This document shows positions 18,801 to 26,453 of a stretch of DNA of 64,000 bases, one piece after another (within the stretch, counting starts at the first letter, position 1; each line of letters begins with the position of its first letter). Under the pieces are notes generated by a model that did not search any database, had not been told where the DNA came from, and saw only the letters and a program-made list of their open reading frames with translations. This DNA is from Stieleria sp. JC731. GTDB taxonomy: Bacteria; Planctomycetota; Planctomycetia; Pirellulales; Pirellulaceae. The position numbers were made by a program, and so were the translations under genes. Where the stretch lies: assembly GCF_020966635.1 (NCBI RefSeq), contig NZ_JAJKFQ010000005.1, positions 646,481 to 710,480 on the forward strand. The letters are read 5' to 3'.

Positions 18801-21800
18801 GATTGCCAATCCCGAAAGAACGACTCCGGCGGATCCGGCAGCTGGTGCTATGTCGATGAGGATTTCTCCATCGGAATTTGCCGTGACCAATTCAGCATAG
18901 GTGTCCAGCTGAGCGGCGTCGGAACCGACTGAATCATTGACATGTAGTTGCCCGTGAACCAACGATTGGGTGAATGAGACTACGTTGTCCCCTGTAAAGG
19001 TGACTTGTTGTGAATAGTCTGCGGCCAGCGTTTCATGCGCAAATACATACAGCCTGTATTGTTGCCCGGGGATCAAGTCACTGATGGTTGACGTGAAGGT
19101 GTTCCCGGTGTCGTTGTAGGAGTACCCAGCGATATTCTGCAGTGACTGCGTATGCTGCGGGATCGACGATGTGGTTGGTGCACCAGTAGTGATAAATGAC
19201 GAACCTGCGATGTCGGACTGGATATCAAACGGCGTCCGCTTACCGTCTTCGCCAAGCAAGTTACCGCCATCGATTTGGAACAGGTAATTATATGTGGTCC
19301 AGTTGTTCGGCACCGAACTTGAGAAGTCCACATCGATCCCGGCAAGATATCCAGTACCGACGACATCATCGTTGGTAACAACAATCGCATCTGAACCGGC
19401 CAAGCCAGACGGGATGATCCACCGTTCGACTTGGAAGTTACTGGTGTATCCTGAAAAGGTGACAACGTTCCCGTCCGGGGTGAACGCAGCCGCTCGGACC
19501 GCTTCAAATTGTGTCGGCACGAACGGATCAAAGATCTCAAAGCCGTCATCGCTGAACGTAGTATCCAATGATCCGTTTTCGTTGAACCTCGCGATCGCTC
19601 GGTCGTTTCCGTTGCCGCTGACGAATCCGCCACCGAACATCAAGATCTTTCCATCGTCCTGGATCAAGATGTCATAGCCGTCGTCGGACAGACCGTTGAA
19701 ATCCAAGTAGCTAAAGCCATCGACACCAAAGCTGTTGTCGAGGTCACCAGAGCTATCGACTTTGGCGAGCAACCAATCCGAAGGTGCCTTGCCATCACCG
19801 ACCACCAATACGCCACCGTCCGATGTTAGTTCAAGTTTGCGAACAGCCGGATACCCGTTTGGGGCACCAAGCATTCGATAGCCGTTGGTTCCGTAGGTGA
19901 AATCTACGCTGCCATCTGCGTTCAACCTGGCGGTAAACAACTCGGTCGGTGAACCCGATGCGGAGGCGGTTCCGCCGATCACATATTTACCGTCCGATTG
20001 TTCAACGATGCCCCGGAAGCTTTCATTCAAACTGGGGTTTAGCGTCGGCGTAGCGATGCCGCCGTTGCCGAAGCTGGCGTTCAAGGACCCGTCGCTGTTG
20101 ATCCGGAATACTGAATCGCTGGACACGATCGTTGCCGAGCCGTCGGGATGTACCAAGCCGTCTTGGAAATACTCGAGCGGAAACGTGCGAGTCCCATCAC
20201 CATCGAATGTCGTGTCCAGAGTCCCGTTGCTGTTGAGCTGTGCGAGGAAGCTGCCACCGAAGTACTGCCCAACGACCAAGAACTTTCCACTGTCCTGTCG
20301 CAAAATTCTGAACGGGCGAACGCTGGTTTCGCCGCTGATTACCACAGCTGCTTGACCGGAGGACCCGAACGAAGTGTCTGTGGAGCCGTCTGGCAACAGA
20401 CGCAGGATTTGTGCAGTGTCATCCAGCGACGGATCGCGACCACCAGTGACAATGTTTCCGTTGGGTTCAACCAGAATGTCAAAACCACCGGGCTGGATGT
20501 TTTGCCGCAGCGTTGTCGCTGTGATCCCCGAATTTCCGAAGCTGGAATCGAGCTGGATCGATCCGTCATAAGTCGTTGCCGCAACCGTCAAGTTGACGAT
20601 CTGGTTGCCGTCGATGTACGAGTCATCCACCGCATCGATCGGGATGGTGATCGAAGCGGAACCAGCTGGAATGGTAGCGGTGCTTTGAACCGAGATTTCC
20701 GATGGGTCGTGGTTGGTGATGACCAAATCCAGCGGAGCCGAGGTATCGGTGTTGCGGGTGATGGTCACCGAAGTGACTCCGGCACCCGCGGCTTCGGAGA
20801 TCGCGTCGGCATTGAATTGTGCGGTCAGGGTCGGGGCGCCATCGTTGTCACTGATCGTCGCACTTGCGCCCGCGGTGACAATCGCAACGGCGGGATCGCT
20901 AGGATTGCTGATCGCTACATCCACCGTCTCAGGACCTTCGACGATCGCATCGTCAACGACTGGGACGGATAGTGAACCAGTACTGCTACCTGGGACGATG
21001 CTGATCGTTGCGTTTCCTGGGATCGCGTCATAGTCAACACCACTGGTTGCCGAACCGGTCAGTTGATCGACAAGGTCGAACGTGATGGTCGACCCGGTAT
21101 CGTTGACTTGGTTCAGCGTTACCGTATAGACGATATCCGTCGGCCCGGATTCATCGCCCTCGGTCCCGACGGACAAACTGGCGGTGTAGTTGGACGGTGT
21201 GCCAGCAAGCTGAATCGCCGCACCGGCTAGGATCGCATAGTCGCTGCCTTGGATATTGGTGATCGTGATGTCGATTTCACCGGATGCATTGGCTGCGACC
21301 GTTAAGGCGTCGTCTTCGAGCGTCTTTGATGATGAAGCCAGCGACTCATTGACGTATAAAACGTGTCCAAGCGAACGAGTGTCCTGATTGAATGTCGGCA
21401 GGTTTGTCTCACCAGATATCGCGATCGACTGGTAAACATCGATACCGAAGTTTTCGGTCAGCAATAGGTAGACGTTGTAGTCGATACCTGGATCCAAGCC
21501 TGACCAAGTCAACGATATTGAATTGGTGGCGATATAGTTACCGCCTAACTCATCAAGGCTTGGCGAGTGAATCGGGTTGGTTGGTGAACCGGAAGGGTTG
21601 GGCCCCGAGGAGCCACTGATTTGAAACGAAAGGTCGACATCGGTCGCGAAGCCGTCTTCGCGAATTAGGTTGGATTGCAATCCCGTTGCGGAGACCTTCG
21701 TCCAGTTGTCAGGCGAAAGGCCTCCTGATTGGTCAAAATCGACACCGATCATCGGTTGCAACTCGTCATCAGCGATAGTCGCGACCACAGGATTACCGGC

Positions 21801-23645
21801 AAGTCCGATCGGGTAGTTCGCGTCACTACTGCTGCTGACCGACTGTTGAATCAGTCCGGTATGGACGCCCTCAGGCTGAATGTCATTTTTGCCGCGAACA
21901 TAGATCGTCGCCGCAGACATGTCCGATCGCGTCACGGTGACGCTGCTCGAAAAGCTGATCCCGTCCGTGCTGACTTCGGTTTGCGAGTCTGCCGACACGG
22001 TCACATCGATTGGACTTGTCGGCGTTGTTGTCAATGAGAGCAGATAGGTATCGATCGGACTGCTTCCAAGCAAACCTGCTTCGCCGACGAGCGTTGAACC
22101 TGCTGATTCGACTACGGAAATTCCTGGCGCACCGGGATCCGAGGTGATCGAAAAATCGGCGTCGGAAATATCAAAGAAAACGTTGCCGACCGCGCTGACG
22201 CGAATTCGCGCATTCGTCGCGTCGATATTTGGAATCGTGACTACTTCCGAGCCATCGTTGGTGGTCGACGCAAGGATCGATATCGGATACGTCAGCCCAC
22301 CGTCAATGGACAGATCGATGCTAACATCGGAGGTGTTGATAGGACTTAGTTCAGTGTCGCCTGTATCCCAGCTGATCGTTTGCTGTGAACCACCGGTCCA
22401 GTTGACCGCCGTATTGGGACTGGTGATGGCGAAAGGTGACGACGTGTTGATAACCGAAACCAATACGTCATCACTATCAACGCCTCCCATCCCATCGCGC
22501 ACGGTCGCTCGGAAATTAAGATCACGAGCGGTATTGGGAAGGACTTCACCGATTGCCGCCGTGTTGACTCCAGCAGCAAGATCGGCCAACCGTGGGAAAG
22601 TCCGCGTCGGGTCCGTTGTTGGTGAAAACGAACGGAACAATGGGCTGCTGCCGTTGTCTGTCAACGGGAGACTCATCGCAGGTCCGAGATCCAGCTGTTC
22701 CCAAGTGTAGGACAACGAATCGCCGCTATCGGCATCACTACCAACGGCAGATAGTTTAAATGGAGTTCCACGCGGGATTTGGTAGTCGGCGCCACCGTCG
22801 ACGGTTGGCACCGCGTTGCTTACCGTGGTTGTTGAAAACGGAGGGGCTGTCGAAGCGATCAAAGATTGAATCGCTTCAAAACTTGCGGCGTGAAAGTATG
22901 GATCGGGATCCGATTGCAAGTCATCTTGGCCAGAGATCCCGGCATAGCTCATCAAGGTCGAGCCGCTCGCCGGTTCATAGGCCGCGTCGCTGCTGCGTTG
23001 GCCAACAGTCGATCCATAGGTGTTGCCATTGAAAGTGTGTTCGGCACCAAACTGGTGACCGAATTCATGCGCAACCAAGTGAACCCACGATTCGCCTTGT
23101 GGGTTGACGTGAATCGAAGCTCCACGACCTTTGTTTGTGGTGTTGACGACGCCAAGTCCTGCGAGCCCTTGGCCGCCAGCCAGCGCCAAACCAAACACGT
23201 GCCCAATGTCATAGTTTGATGCGCCGACAATGCTATTCAGAATCGCGGTGTTCTCACTAAGCATCGATGACGTGTTGCCATTGGTATAGCCATCGACCTC
23301 ACCTTCGGCGGTGTCAAAAATTGTGTTGGTGCCGCTGACCAGATCGAAGTGGATCGACAGCTCTTTTTCAAAGATCTCGTTAACGTCATCAACGAAGTCT
23401 TCGATCGCAACGAGCGCGTTTGCTTCACCGCCAAAGAACGCTGTGTACTCCTCCGTCGCCGCGATCGCCAAGCGATAGTTCTGCAGCGTGTCACCCACAG
23501 AAATGTTGTTCCCGATCGTCGCTGACAAGACGATGCGGGATTCGAGTTTTTCTTGAATCAGTCGTCGTCGTGGCTGGCGTGAAGCAGACTGGACGTTTCG
23601 AGAATTGACGCGTGCAGACCGGCGTGATCGATTCCGATGTGACAT
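12888..23645 (-). CDS. Giant secreted metallopeptidase with Calx-beta and delta-60 repeats
   Basis: A 3,585-residue protein from the ATG at 23645 (a TTG at 23660 would add five residues). The basic N-terminus carries LIQEKLESRIVLSA, an LExR-x-LL-type motif of large planctomycete surface proteins. Residues about 40-290 are a metzincin-like peptidase with HEFGHQFGAEH (zinc His 193, 197 and 203) and a Met-turn LMSYA. There follow Calx-beta domains ending in Asp-Asn/Asp-Asp-Glu calcium loops, four copies of an unnamed module of about 180 residues, and two blocks of delta-60 repeats (GSLDTTF-type) near residues 1029-1419 and 2414-2802. The tail (GDFDADRDVDADDSDRFDEYY) resembles a dockerin or calcium loop. 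It is likely calcium-stabilised and surface-exposed; proteolysis is predicted only. It converges on gspD. Confidence 0.93.
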   Translation of the reverse strand: MSHRNRSRRSARVNSRNVQSASRQPRRRLIQEKLESRIVLSATIGNNISVGDTLQNYRLAIAATEEYTAFFGGEANALVAIEDFVDDVNEIFEKELSIHFDLVSGTNTIFDTAEGEVDGYTNGNTSSMLSENTAILNSIVGASNYDIGHVFGLALAGGQGLAGLGVVNTTNKGRGASIHVNPQGESWVHLVAHEFGHQFGAEHTFNGNTYGSTVGQRSSDAAYEPASGSTLMSYAGISGQDDLQSDPDPYFHAASFEAIQSLIASTAPPFSTTTVSNAVPTVDGGADYQIPRGTPFKLSAVGSDADSGDSLSYTWEQLDLGPAMSLPLTDNGSSPLFRSFSPTTDPTRTFPRLADLAAGVNTAAIGEVLPNTARDLNFRATVRDGMGGVDSDDVLVSVINTSSPFAITSPNTAVNWTGGSQQTISWDTGDTELSPINTSDVSIDLSIDGGLTYPISILASTTNDGSEVVTIPNIDATNARIRVSAVGNVFFDISDADFSITSDPGAPGISVVESAGSTLVGEAGLLGSSPIDTYLLSLTTTPTSPIDVTVSADSQTEVSTDGISFSSSVTVTRSDMSAATIYVRGKNDIQPEGVHTGLIQQSVSSSSDANYPIGLAGNPVVATIADDELQPMIGVDFDQSGGLSPDNWTKVSATGLQSNLIREDGFATDVDLSFQISGSSGPNPSGSPTNPIHSPSLDELGGNYIATNSISLTWSGLDPGIDYNVYLLLTENFGIDVYQSIAISGETNLPTFNQDTRSLGHVLYVNESLASSSKTLEDDALTVAANASGEIDITITNIQGSDYAILAGAAIQLAGTPSNYTASLSVGTEGDESGPTDIVYTVTLNQVNDTGSTITFDLVDQLTGSATSGVDYDAIPGNATISIVPGSSTGSLSVPVVDDAIVEGPETVDVAISNPSDPAVAIVTAGASATISDNDGAPTLTAQFNADAISEAAGAGVTSVTITRNTDTSAPLDLVITNHDPSEISVQSTATIPAGSASITIPIDAVDDSYIDGNQIVNLTVAATTYDGSIQLDSSFGNSGITATTLRQNIQPGGFDILVEPNGNIVTGGRDPSLDDTAQILRLLPDGSTDTSFGSSGQAAVVISGETSVRPFRILRQDSGKFLVVGQYFGGSFLAQLNSNGTLDTTFDGDGTRTFPLEYFQDGLVHPDGSATIVSSDSVFRINSDGSLNASFGNGGIATPTLNPSLNESFRGIVEQSDGKYVIGGTASASGSPTELFTARLNADGSVDFTYGTNGYRMLGAPNGYPAVRKLELTSDGGVLVVGDGKAPSDWLLAKVDSSGDLDNSFGVDGFSYLDFNGLSDDGYDILIQDDGKILMFGGGFVSGNGNDRAIARFNENGSLDTTFSDDGFEIFDPFVPTQFEAVRAAAFTPDGNVVTFSGYTSNFQVERWIIPSGLAGSDAIVVTNDDVVGTGYLAGIDVDFSSSVPNNWTTYNYLFQIDGGNLLGEDGKRTPFDIQSDIAGSSFITTGAPTTSSIPQHTQSLQNIAGYSYNDTGNTFTSTISDLIPGQQYRLYVFAHETLAADYSQQVTFTGDNVVSFTQSLVHGQLHVNDSVGSDAAQLDTYAELVTANSDGEILIDIAPAAGSAGVVLSGLAIQHFVLTNDRLTVTINDSSISENGGATTATVTRNTGTSGNLTVTLTSSDTTEATVPSTVIIPDGSDSVTFTISGVDDADIDGDQIVTITAEATNFISDDEVITIVDDEILLAGPLIGIDFDSGTSPANWNQFLFVTSANATDLLAEDGTTSEVDILTTGSSGSTTGSTLLASQLPQHTQSLSGLDGFTTSSGAVQSTFSDLVPGAEYAVYVFAYEHYTATFVNNVTITGSNTDSFTQVPDSTLYVNGQIGSSSNPLESYASLIVADANGEIVVDVSPGSGSSGIALAGMALRRLGPPPARLDVSIDVSAMSENGGSATGTVSRNSGTTGDLTVLLSSSDTTEATVPASVVIPDGSQSVTFPITAVDDSILDGNQIATITAFESNHISGSESIDVIDDEFAAFGPFIGVDFNVNSNSPTPANWRSVFSTSNQTNLSAEDGSITTVGLNINGGVPFASTPNPATVPIHTPDLSDLEGQFYSSGSMSFTWVNLTPLSSYELYFFGLDSYANTSQIMTVVDAGGTTTIPQNFNIDDLFVNNTVGSSSLPLESYGITFQADGAGQIRIDLDRDTGPYTAIGGMAIREVSLATLFDADLSVSTHGDEAGPTNIVYTVTLDQVNDTGSAITFDIEDLGTGSATSGADYAAISAGAQVTIPDGASSGTYVVTVLDDGAIEPLETIDVRISNPSYAFATIVTSDATANITDNDVVPTLSLVVNAAEVSEGDGPAATTVTITRSVASPDPLTVTLTSSDTTEATVPTTATIPANQTSVTVNLDAIDDLIVDGTQNVTITANASFGSSGPVGLDTSFGTNGLASTPLVNTSTAIRGPIYHLPNGKILVGSQGPNQSSVYVAKLNADGSLDTSFASSGLATISPGPNFPVPTTIIAQPDGKILVGGRFISGFATPFLMRLMPDGSVDTSYGTNGIVDFSGITNMWIADMDLLPDGKVIATTSINGSVTFRMLRINADGTRDSSFGSNGLRNYSTIGYSSQLVKALPTGGFVAVGRGAGQLAILKMLPNGNIDTTFNSTGIQEIDLGTAGLSPEEMTIDSNDRILVSGYTYGNSIDDDSFVVRVNQDGTRDLSFNGTGILHIDLNTGEDDLASSVETQDDNKVVLVGYLNPSVGSREVIVTRFNADGTIDTTFDGDGSLVYSTSTYTGQRSYQTAMTQDGSLLVLGGAADDQRVAKIILTSGIPLTASDTLDVTDDDVAPADYAIIATDANKNEGDSGTMPFTFQITRSGNTSGATSVDWAVGGSAVNVDDFGGSLPSGTANFADGETSKTITIDISGDTLVEPDEAFDVTLSNATASGNIVTGTASGLIINDDESVVSVSVSPASVAEASGQALVYTFTRTDVTANTPALTVTFDVSGTASPSIDYSPSLGTSVSFAAGSDTATLSITPIDDSDVEPDETAILTLVDLAGYSLGTPDATGTITNDDIIPAVVSVTVAPLAVQEDGAGLLTYTFTRSGDTSGPLTVNYGLTGTATPGSDFPAPPTMSVDFIAGSATAEVIIDPSADLVLEPDETVTVSIEPGSGYVADAVDTATGTISNDDTATLTVGDVTIVEGGIAQVIISLDNAVQSPFDVDVSFVDGTAIGGLDFDNALQQVSFAGNAGEAHTLQIATIADGLVEPSETFSVQLSSQNSAVDDSDTATVTIEEAVLPVVSVSVDPSSVTEDSGQPLTFTFTRTDVTAQTPALEINFNIGGTAILGDDFTISDADHITFGVGEASVSVTVMPTVDGTIEPDETVVIAAVAGDGYVVAGNDTATATLLNDDLGGPPLQVANIVYFNQDAASEKDYSADGSGQRSIIRNVQITFSAPIAIPVGPVTDSSFALQVTSGRDAGDMIDLEVVSSETINGQQVVVLQFSGRSGIEPSSRQGKGGAPMLADANYRLTISGSVLGIDANGPGIGDDLVDDFFRLFGDFDADRDVDADDSDRFDEYYADGSFTEVFDFDGKPDRRNSDRSAFGKRYGTTI
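15240..16405 (-). repeat. Delta-60 repeat block 2 in the giant protein
   Basis: A second set of about seven delta-60 repeats (GLDTSFGTNG, GSLDTSFASSG, GSVDTSYGTNG, GTRDSSFGSNG, GNIDTTFNSTG, GTRDLSFNGTG, GTIDTTFDGDG). It is the same length as block 1, which suggests duplication of a whole propeller-like unit. Confidence 0.85.
17052..17607 (-). repeat. Unnamed module of the giant protein, copy 4
   Basis: Shares GVDFNVNSNSPTPANW, AEDGSITTVGL, HTPDLSDLEGQFY, YELYFFGLDSY, LFVNNTVGSSSLPLESYG and GMAIREV with the other copies. Confidence 0.78.
17922..18472 (-). repeat. Unnamed module of the giant protein, copy 3
   Basis: Shares GIDFDSGTSPANW, AEDGTTSEVDI, HTQSLSGLDGF, GAEYAVYVFAYE, LYVNGQIGSSSNPLESYA and GMALRRL. 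Copies 2 and 3 are the closest pair and each is followed by a Calx-beta domain. Confidence 0.78.
18787..19352 (-). repeat. Unnamed module of the giant protein, copy 2
   Basis: Shares GIDVDFSSSVPNNW, GEDGKRTPFDI, HTQSLQNIAGYSY, GQQYRLYVFAHE, LHVNDSVGSD and GLAIQH with the other copies. It follows the first delta-60 block directly. Confidence 0.78.
19390..20560 (-). repeat. Delta-60 repeat block 1 in the giant protein
   Basis: About seven repeats of roughly 50-60 residues with the landmark G-S-L-D-x-T/S-F-G-x-x-G, separated by segments such as LRQDSGKFLVVGQY and VEQSDGKYVIGG. This is the delta-60 family, usually predicted to form beta-propeller-like folds. Confidence 0.85.
21205..21770 (-). 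repeat. Unnamed module of the giant protein, copy 1
   Basis: Encodes about 188 residues beginning MIGVDFDQSGGLSPDNW and including an EDG motif, an HSPSLDELGGNY segment and LYVNESLASSSK, ending IAAGAAIQLAG-like (LAGAAIQLAG). It is homologous by eye to copies 2-4. The beta-rich pattern suggests a jelly-roll or carbohydrate-binding fold, which is inference. Confidence 0.75.
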
Positions 23646-24132
23646 CAAAATGCCTATCAATCAGTTGTGTGGGGCAACGAGAGGAATAGGAGCGGGCCGC
23701 GGAATTTGGGGAGGGGGAAGCGGTGCCCGATCTTTCTGGTGACCGAAGGTCCAGTCACTAGAGGTACAGATAATAAGGGATATTCCGATTGCATGGGACG
23801 ATTTGGCGCAATTATGCCCGCAATAGGTGGAAATCTGTGGAGTGGTTGGTGGACTGCCTGGGGGCGGCCGTCGGCTACTTCGGTTTGGTGCAGGGAACGC
23901 CTAATGTTGAACATCGCCAAATTTTGCAGACGCATTCTTCAATGCAGCAGACCGTACTGGTGTTTCCACGCAGCCGAGCAGGAGCATGGGTGCAGACGGG
24001 CTGGTGCCTTTCGCCGTCCTGTTTCCGCTTCAAAATGCGGTTCGGTCGCGACGGATCTGCTATCGTGTGAGTGTTGCCGATCTTGGCAGCGATTTCCCGC
24101 CTTTCTTCCTTCCTTGTTTGCGTGTCCCGCTC
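23646..24132. other. Divergent intergenic region, no supported gene
   Basis: About 490 nt between the giant protein and the DUF1080 gene. Open frames exist on the plus strand but have no recognisable protein features, and none overlaps a plausible ribosome-binding site. The region presumably holds promoters for both genes; none was clear enough to place. Confidence 0.45.
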
Positions 24133-24906
24133 ATGTCTCGATCTTTGTTCCTGCTTGGTTCACTGCTTGTTGCCCCGGTATGTTTTGGTCTTGGCGATAC
24201 GACATCGCCCTTGAATGCAGGAGAGGTTGATCCGGCGCAGGAGAAGTGGATCGAGAAGTACAAAGGGCAGAAGAACGCTCCCGATCCGGCGGAGATGCTG
24301 GTCAATACTGAGGCTGAACCTGACCTGTCGGAAGGTTTCGTTCCGCTGTTCAACGGGAGTGATCTGGAGGGGTGGAGACCAATCGGAGGCGAATGCAAAT
24401 TCGAAGCTGTCGACGACCAAGTGATTGGAACATGCGTTCCGGGATCACCGAGTACCTATTTAAGCAGCGAACGTACCGACTATCAGGACTTCGTTTTTAC
24501 TTGTGAAATGAAGTGGGATGAGGACGGAAACTCGGGCGTGATGTTCCGCGCGAAGCTGCGTACCAACGGCGATAAGGAAACGGTCTACGGCCCGCAAGCA
24601 GAGATGGAAGGCTTTTCGCAGGACCGAGGTTGGTCGGGCGGAATCTACGGCCAAAGTTGCGGCGGGTATTTCTATCCGCTATGGCTTAAGGAGCATGCCG
24701 AAGCACGCAAGGCTTTGAAGAAAGGCGAGTGGAACCGGCTGACGATTGTGGCGAAAGGCAACGATTTCAAAACATGGGTGAACGGTGTGCCGGCCGCTCA
24801 TTGGAAAGACGACGGAACATACGCAACCGGCTATTTCGGCTTGCAGATCCATTCGGGCAACTCGGGCAAAGTTCGTTGGCGGAATGTCCAAGTGAAAGAG
24901 CTTTAA
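24133..24906 (+). CDS. Secreted DUF1080 / 3-keto-disaccharide hydrolase domain protein
   Basis: A 257-residue exported protein: signal peptide MSRSLFLLGSLLVAPVCFG, then a DUF1080 (3-keto-disaccharide hydrolase) concanavalin-like domain. Landmarks are GFVPLFNGSDLEGWRPIGG, FTCEMKWDEDGNSGVMFRA, GPQAEMEGF, KKGEWNRLTIVAKG and GYFGLQIHSG. The family is heavily expanded in planctomycetes and is linked to breakdown of oxidised sugars; substrate specificity cannot be read here. The ATG at 24133 is chosen because the signal peptide begins there; the frame is open further upstream. The next gene, a PQQ propeller, is 130 nt downstream and may be cotranscribed. Confidence 0.92.
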   Translation: MSRSLFLLGSLLVAPVCFGLGDTTSPLNAGEVDPAQEKWIEKYKGQKNAPDPAEMLVNTEAEPDLSEGFVPLFNGSDLEGWRPIGGECKFEAVDDQVIGTCVPGSPSTYLSSERTDYQDFVFTCEMKWDEDGNSGVMFRAKLRTNGDKETVYGPQAEMEGFSQDRGWSGGIYGQSCGGYFYPLWLKEHAEARKALKKGEWNRLTIVAKGNDFKTWVNGVPAAHWKDDGTYATGYFGLQIHSGNSGKVRWRNVQVKEL

Positions 24907-24929
24907 TCGTACTTACTTAACTATGGTGA

Positions 24930-24953
24930 CCACTGCATCTGCAGATGTGGTGG
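24930..24953. repeat. Inverted repeat downstream of the DUF1080 gene
   Basis: A 12-nt perfect palindrome CATCTGCAGATG at 24936-24947 is flanked by CCAC and GTGG. It would form a stable hairpin but has no T-tract, so it is not a standard intrinsic terminator. Function unknown. Confidence 0.4.
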
Positions 24954-25036
24954 CGGTCTACTCATCGGTGCCATGTAGCACGCGGTGACTCTTTTGTCCC
25001 GTCAAATCTGTCCTCTTTGAATTGTCGTTGTTTAGC

Positions 25037-26374
25037 ATGAGAAATGTTCGACGAAGGCTCGCTGCGCTCGTGCCCGCTCTGGTGTTTCCCCTCGCATCCG
25101 CTTTTGCTGATGCGCCCTGGCCACAGTTTCGGGGTCCTGGTGGCGACGGCGTTGTCGTCGGGCAAAACATCCCGTTGGAAATCGGTGAGTCGAAAAACCT
25201 GCTGTGGAAAACCGAGCTTCCCGGAAAAGGTTGGTCATCGCCCGTCGTCGCGGGTGGTGTTGTGTTGATGACCACCGCGATTGAAGTGATGGCCAACGAA
25301 GAAGAGCGGATCGAGATCCTGCGTAACGCTGGGGTCGAAGAACGGCAGATGAAACAAAGGGCGGTGGCGAAGTCGATTGACTTGAAGTTGGTCGCGGTCG
25401 ATTTCGAAACTGGCAAGCTGGTGAAGACAGTTGATCTGACTTCAATTGAGACCCCGGATCCTATCCATCCACTTAATAGCTTTGCTTCACCCACACCGGT
25501 CGTTGATAGTGGTCATGTCTATTGCCACTTCGGGACATACGGGACCTTCTGTGTTGCGATGAAGTCAGCTGAAATCGTTTGGAAGCGTCGTCTTCCGATC
25601 GAGCACGCCGTCGGCCCCGGTAGTTCGCCTTTTGTTGATGGGCCTCGATTGGTTCTGATTCAGGATGGGATGGACCGGCAGTACGTTACCGCGCTGGATA
25701 AAAAAACGGGGCAGACCATTTGGGAGGTTGATCGTCCCGAAATGGATGCGCCATCGGGCGACCAGAAGAAAGCTTATTGCACACCGATCAAGATCGTTGG
25801 TCCCAAGGGCCGCGAGCAATTAATTTGTCTGGGCTCGCAATGGATCGTTTCACATCAACCGGAAACCGGCGCGGAGCTTTGGAGGGCCTACCACGGTAAG
25901 GGCTTTTCCATCGTGCCACGCCCGGTCTACGGCAATGGGCTCGTTTATTTTTCGACTGGATTTGGCAAGGCGCAGTTGTGGGCGGTTCGTGTGGATGGCA
26001 CCGGCGACGTTACCTCGACCCACGTCGCTTGGACCGTTCCGAAAGGGATTCCGACCAAGCCGTCGCCAGTGCTTCATGACGGTTTGGTGTACGTCATTGA
26101 TGACAACGGAATTGCCAGCTGTTTTGATGCCGCGGACGGATCGATGGTTTGGAAAAAACGCATCGGTGGCAAGTATAGCGCATCACCGATGGTGGTCGAC
26201 GATCGAATCTATATTGGATCGCACGAGGGAGTGGTGACTGTGCTGTCGACGGGGCCTGAAAGTGAGGTGCTGTCGGAAAGTCATCTCGAGGGGCAGATCA
26301 TGGCCAGCTTTGCCGCCGTTGATGATTCGTTGATTGTGCGCACCGCGGATGCGATCTACCGATTCGCTGAATAG
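25037..26374 (+). CDS. Exported PQQ-type beta-propeller protein
   Basis: A 445-residue protein with signal peptide (RRRLAALVPALVFPLASAFA) and repeated propeller blades. It opens with WPQFRGPGGDG and LLWKTELPGKGWSSPVV, the typical start of planctomycete PQQ-like (BamB/YncE-type) proteins. Blade signatures include YVTALDKKTGQTIWEVDRP, GLVYFSTGFGKAQLWAV and VYVIDDNGIASCFDAADG. Such proteins act in the periplasm as scaffolds or quinoprotein-like enzymes; no PQQ-binding catalytic residues were identified, so the enzyme role is open. A TTG at 25022 is an alternative start. Confidence 0.9.
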   Translation: MRNVRRRLAALVPALVFPLASAFADAPWPQFRGPGGDGVVVGQNIPLEIGESKNLLWKTELPGKGWSSPVVAGGVVLMTTAIEVMANEEERIEILRNAGVEERQMKQRAVAKSIDLKLVAVDFETGKLVKTVDLTSIETPDPIHPLNSFASPTPVVDSGHVYCHFGTYGTFCVAMKSAEIVWKRRLPIEHAVGPGSSPFVDGPRLVLIQDGMDRQYVTALDKKTGQTIWEVDRPEMDAPSGDQKKAYCTPIKIVGPKGREQLICLGSQWIVSHQPETGAELWRAYHGKGFSIVPRPVYGNGLVYFSTGFGKAQLWAVRVDGTGDVTSTHVAWTVPKGIPTKPSPVLHDGLVYVIDDNGIASCFDAADGSMVWKKRIGGKYSASPMVVDDRIYIGSHEGVVTVLSTGPESEVLSESHLEGQIMASFAAVDDSLIVRTADAIYRFAE

Positions 26375-26418
26375 TCGTTAATCTATCGCGTCTCTATTCA
26401 AGGCTGGCCAATACTGGC

Positions 26419-26434
26419 CGGCTTTCGAAAGCCG
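26419..26434. repeat. 16-nt perfect palindrome upstream of rsmE
   Basis: CGGCTTTCGAAAGCCG is self-complementary and ends 8 nt before the rsmE ribosome-binding site AGGA at 26443. It could be an operator or an RNA hairpin that affects translation. There is no T-tract. Confidence 0.4.
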
Positions 26435-26453
26435 ATGACGATAGGATCTTTTC

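Noticed and set aside
20148-20972. A 274-codon plus-strand frame inside the giant gene
   Set aside because: It lies opposite the repeats of the giant protein, where low-complexity codon use leaves antisense frames open.
23667-24230. A 187-codon plus-strand frame upstream of the DUF1080 gene
   Set aside because: It runs into the DUF1080 gene in a different frame and has a Cys/Trp-rich, non-protein-like composition.
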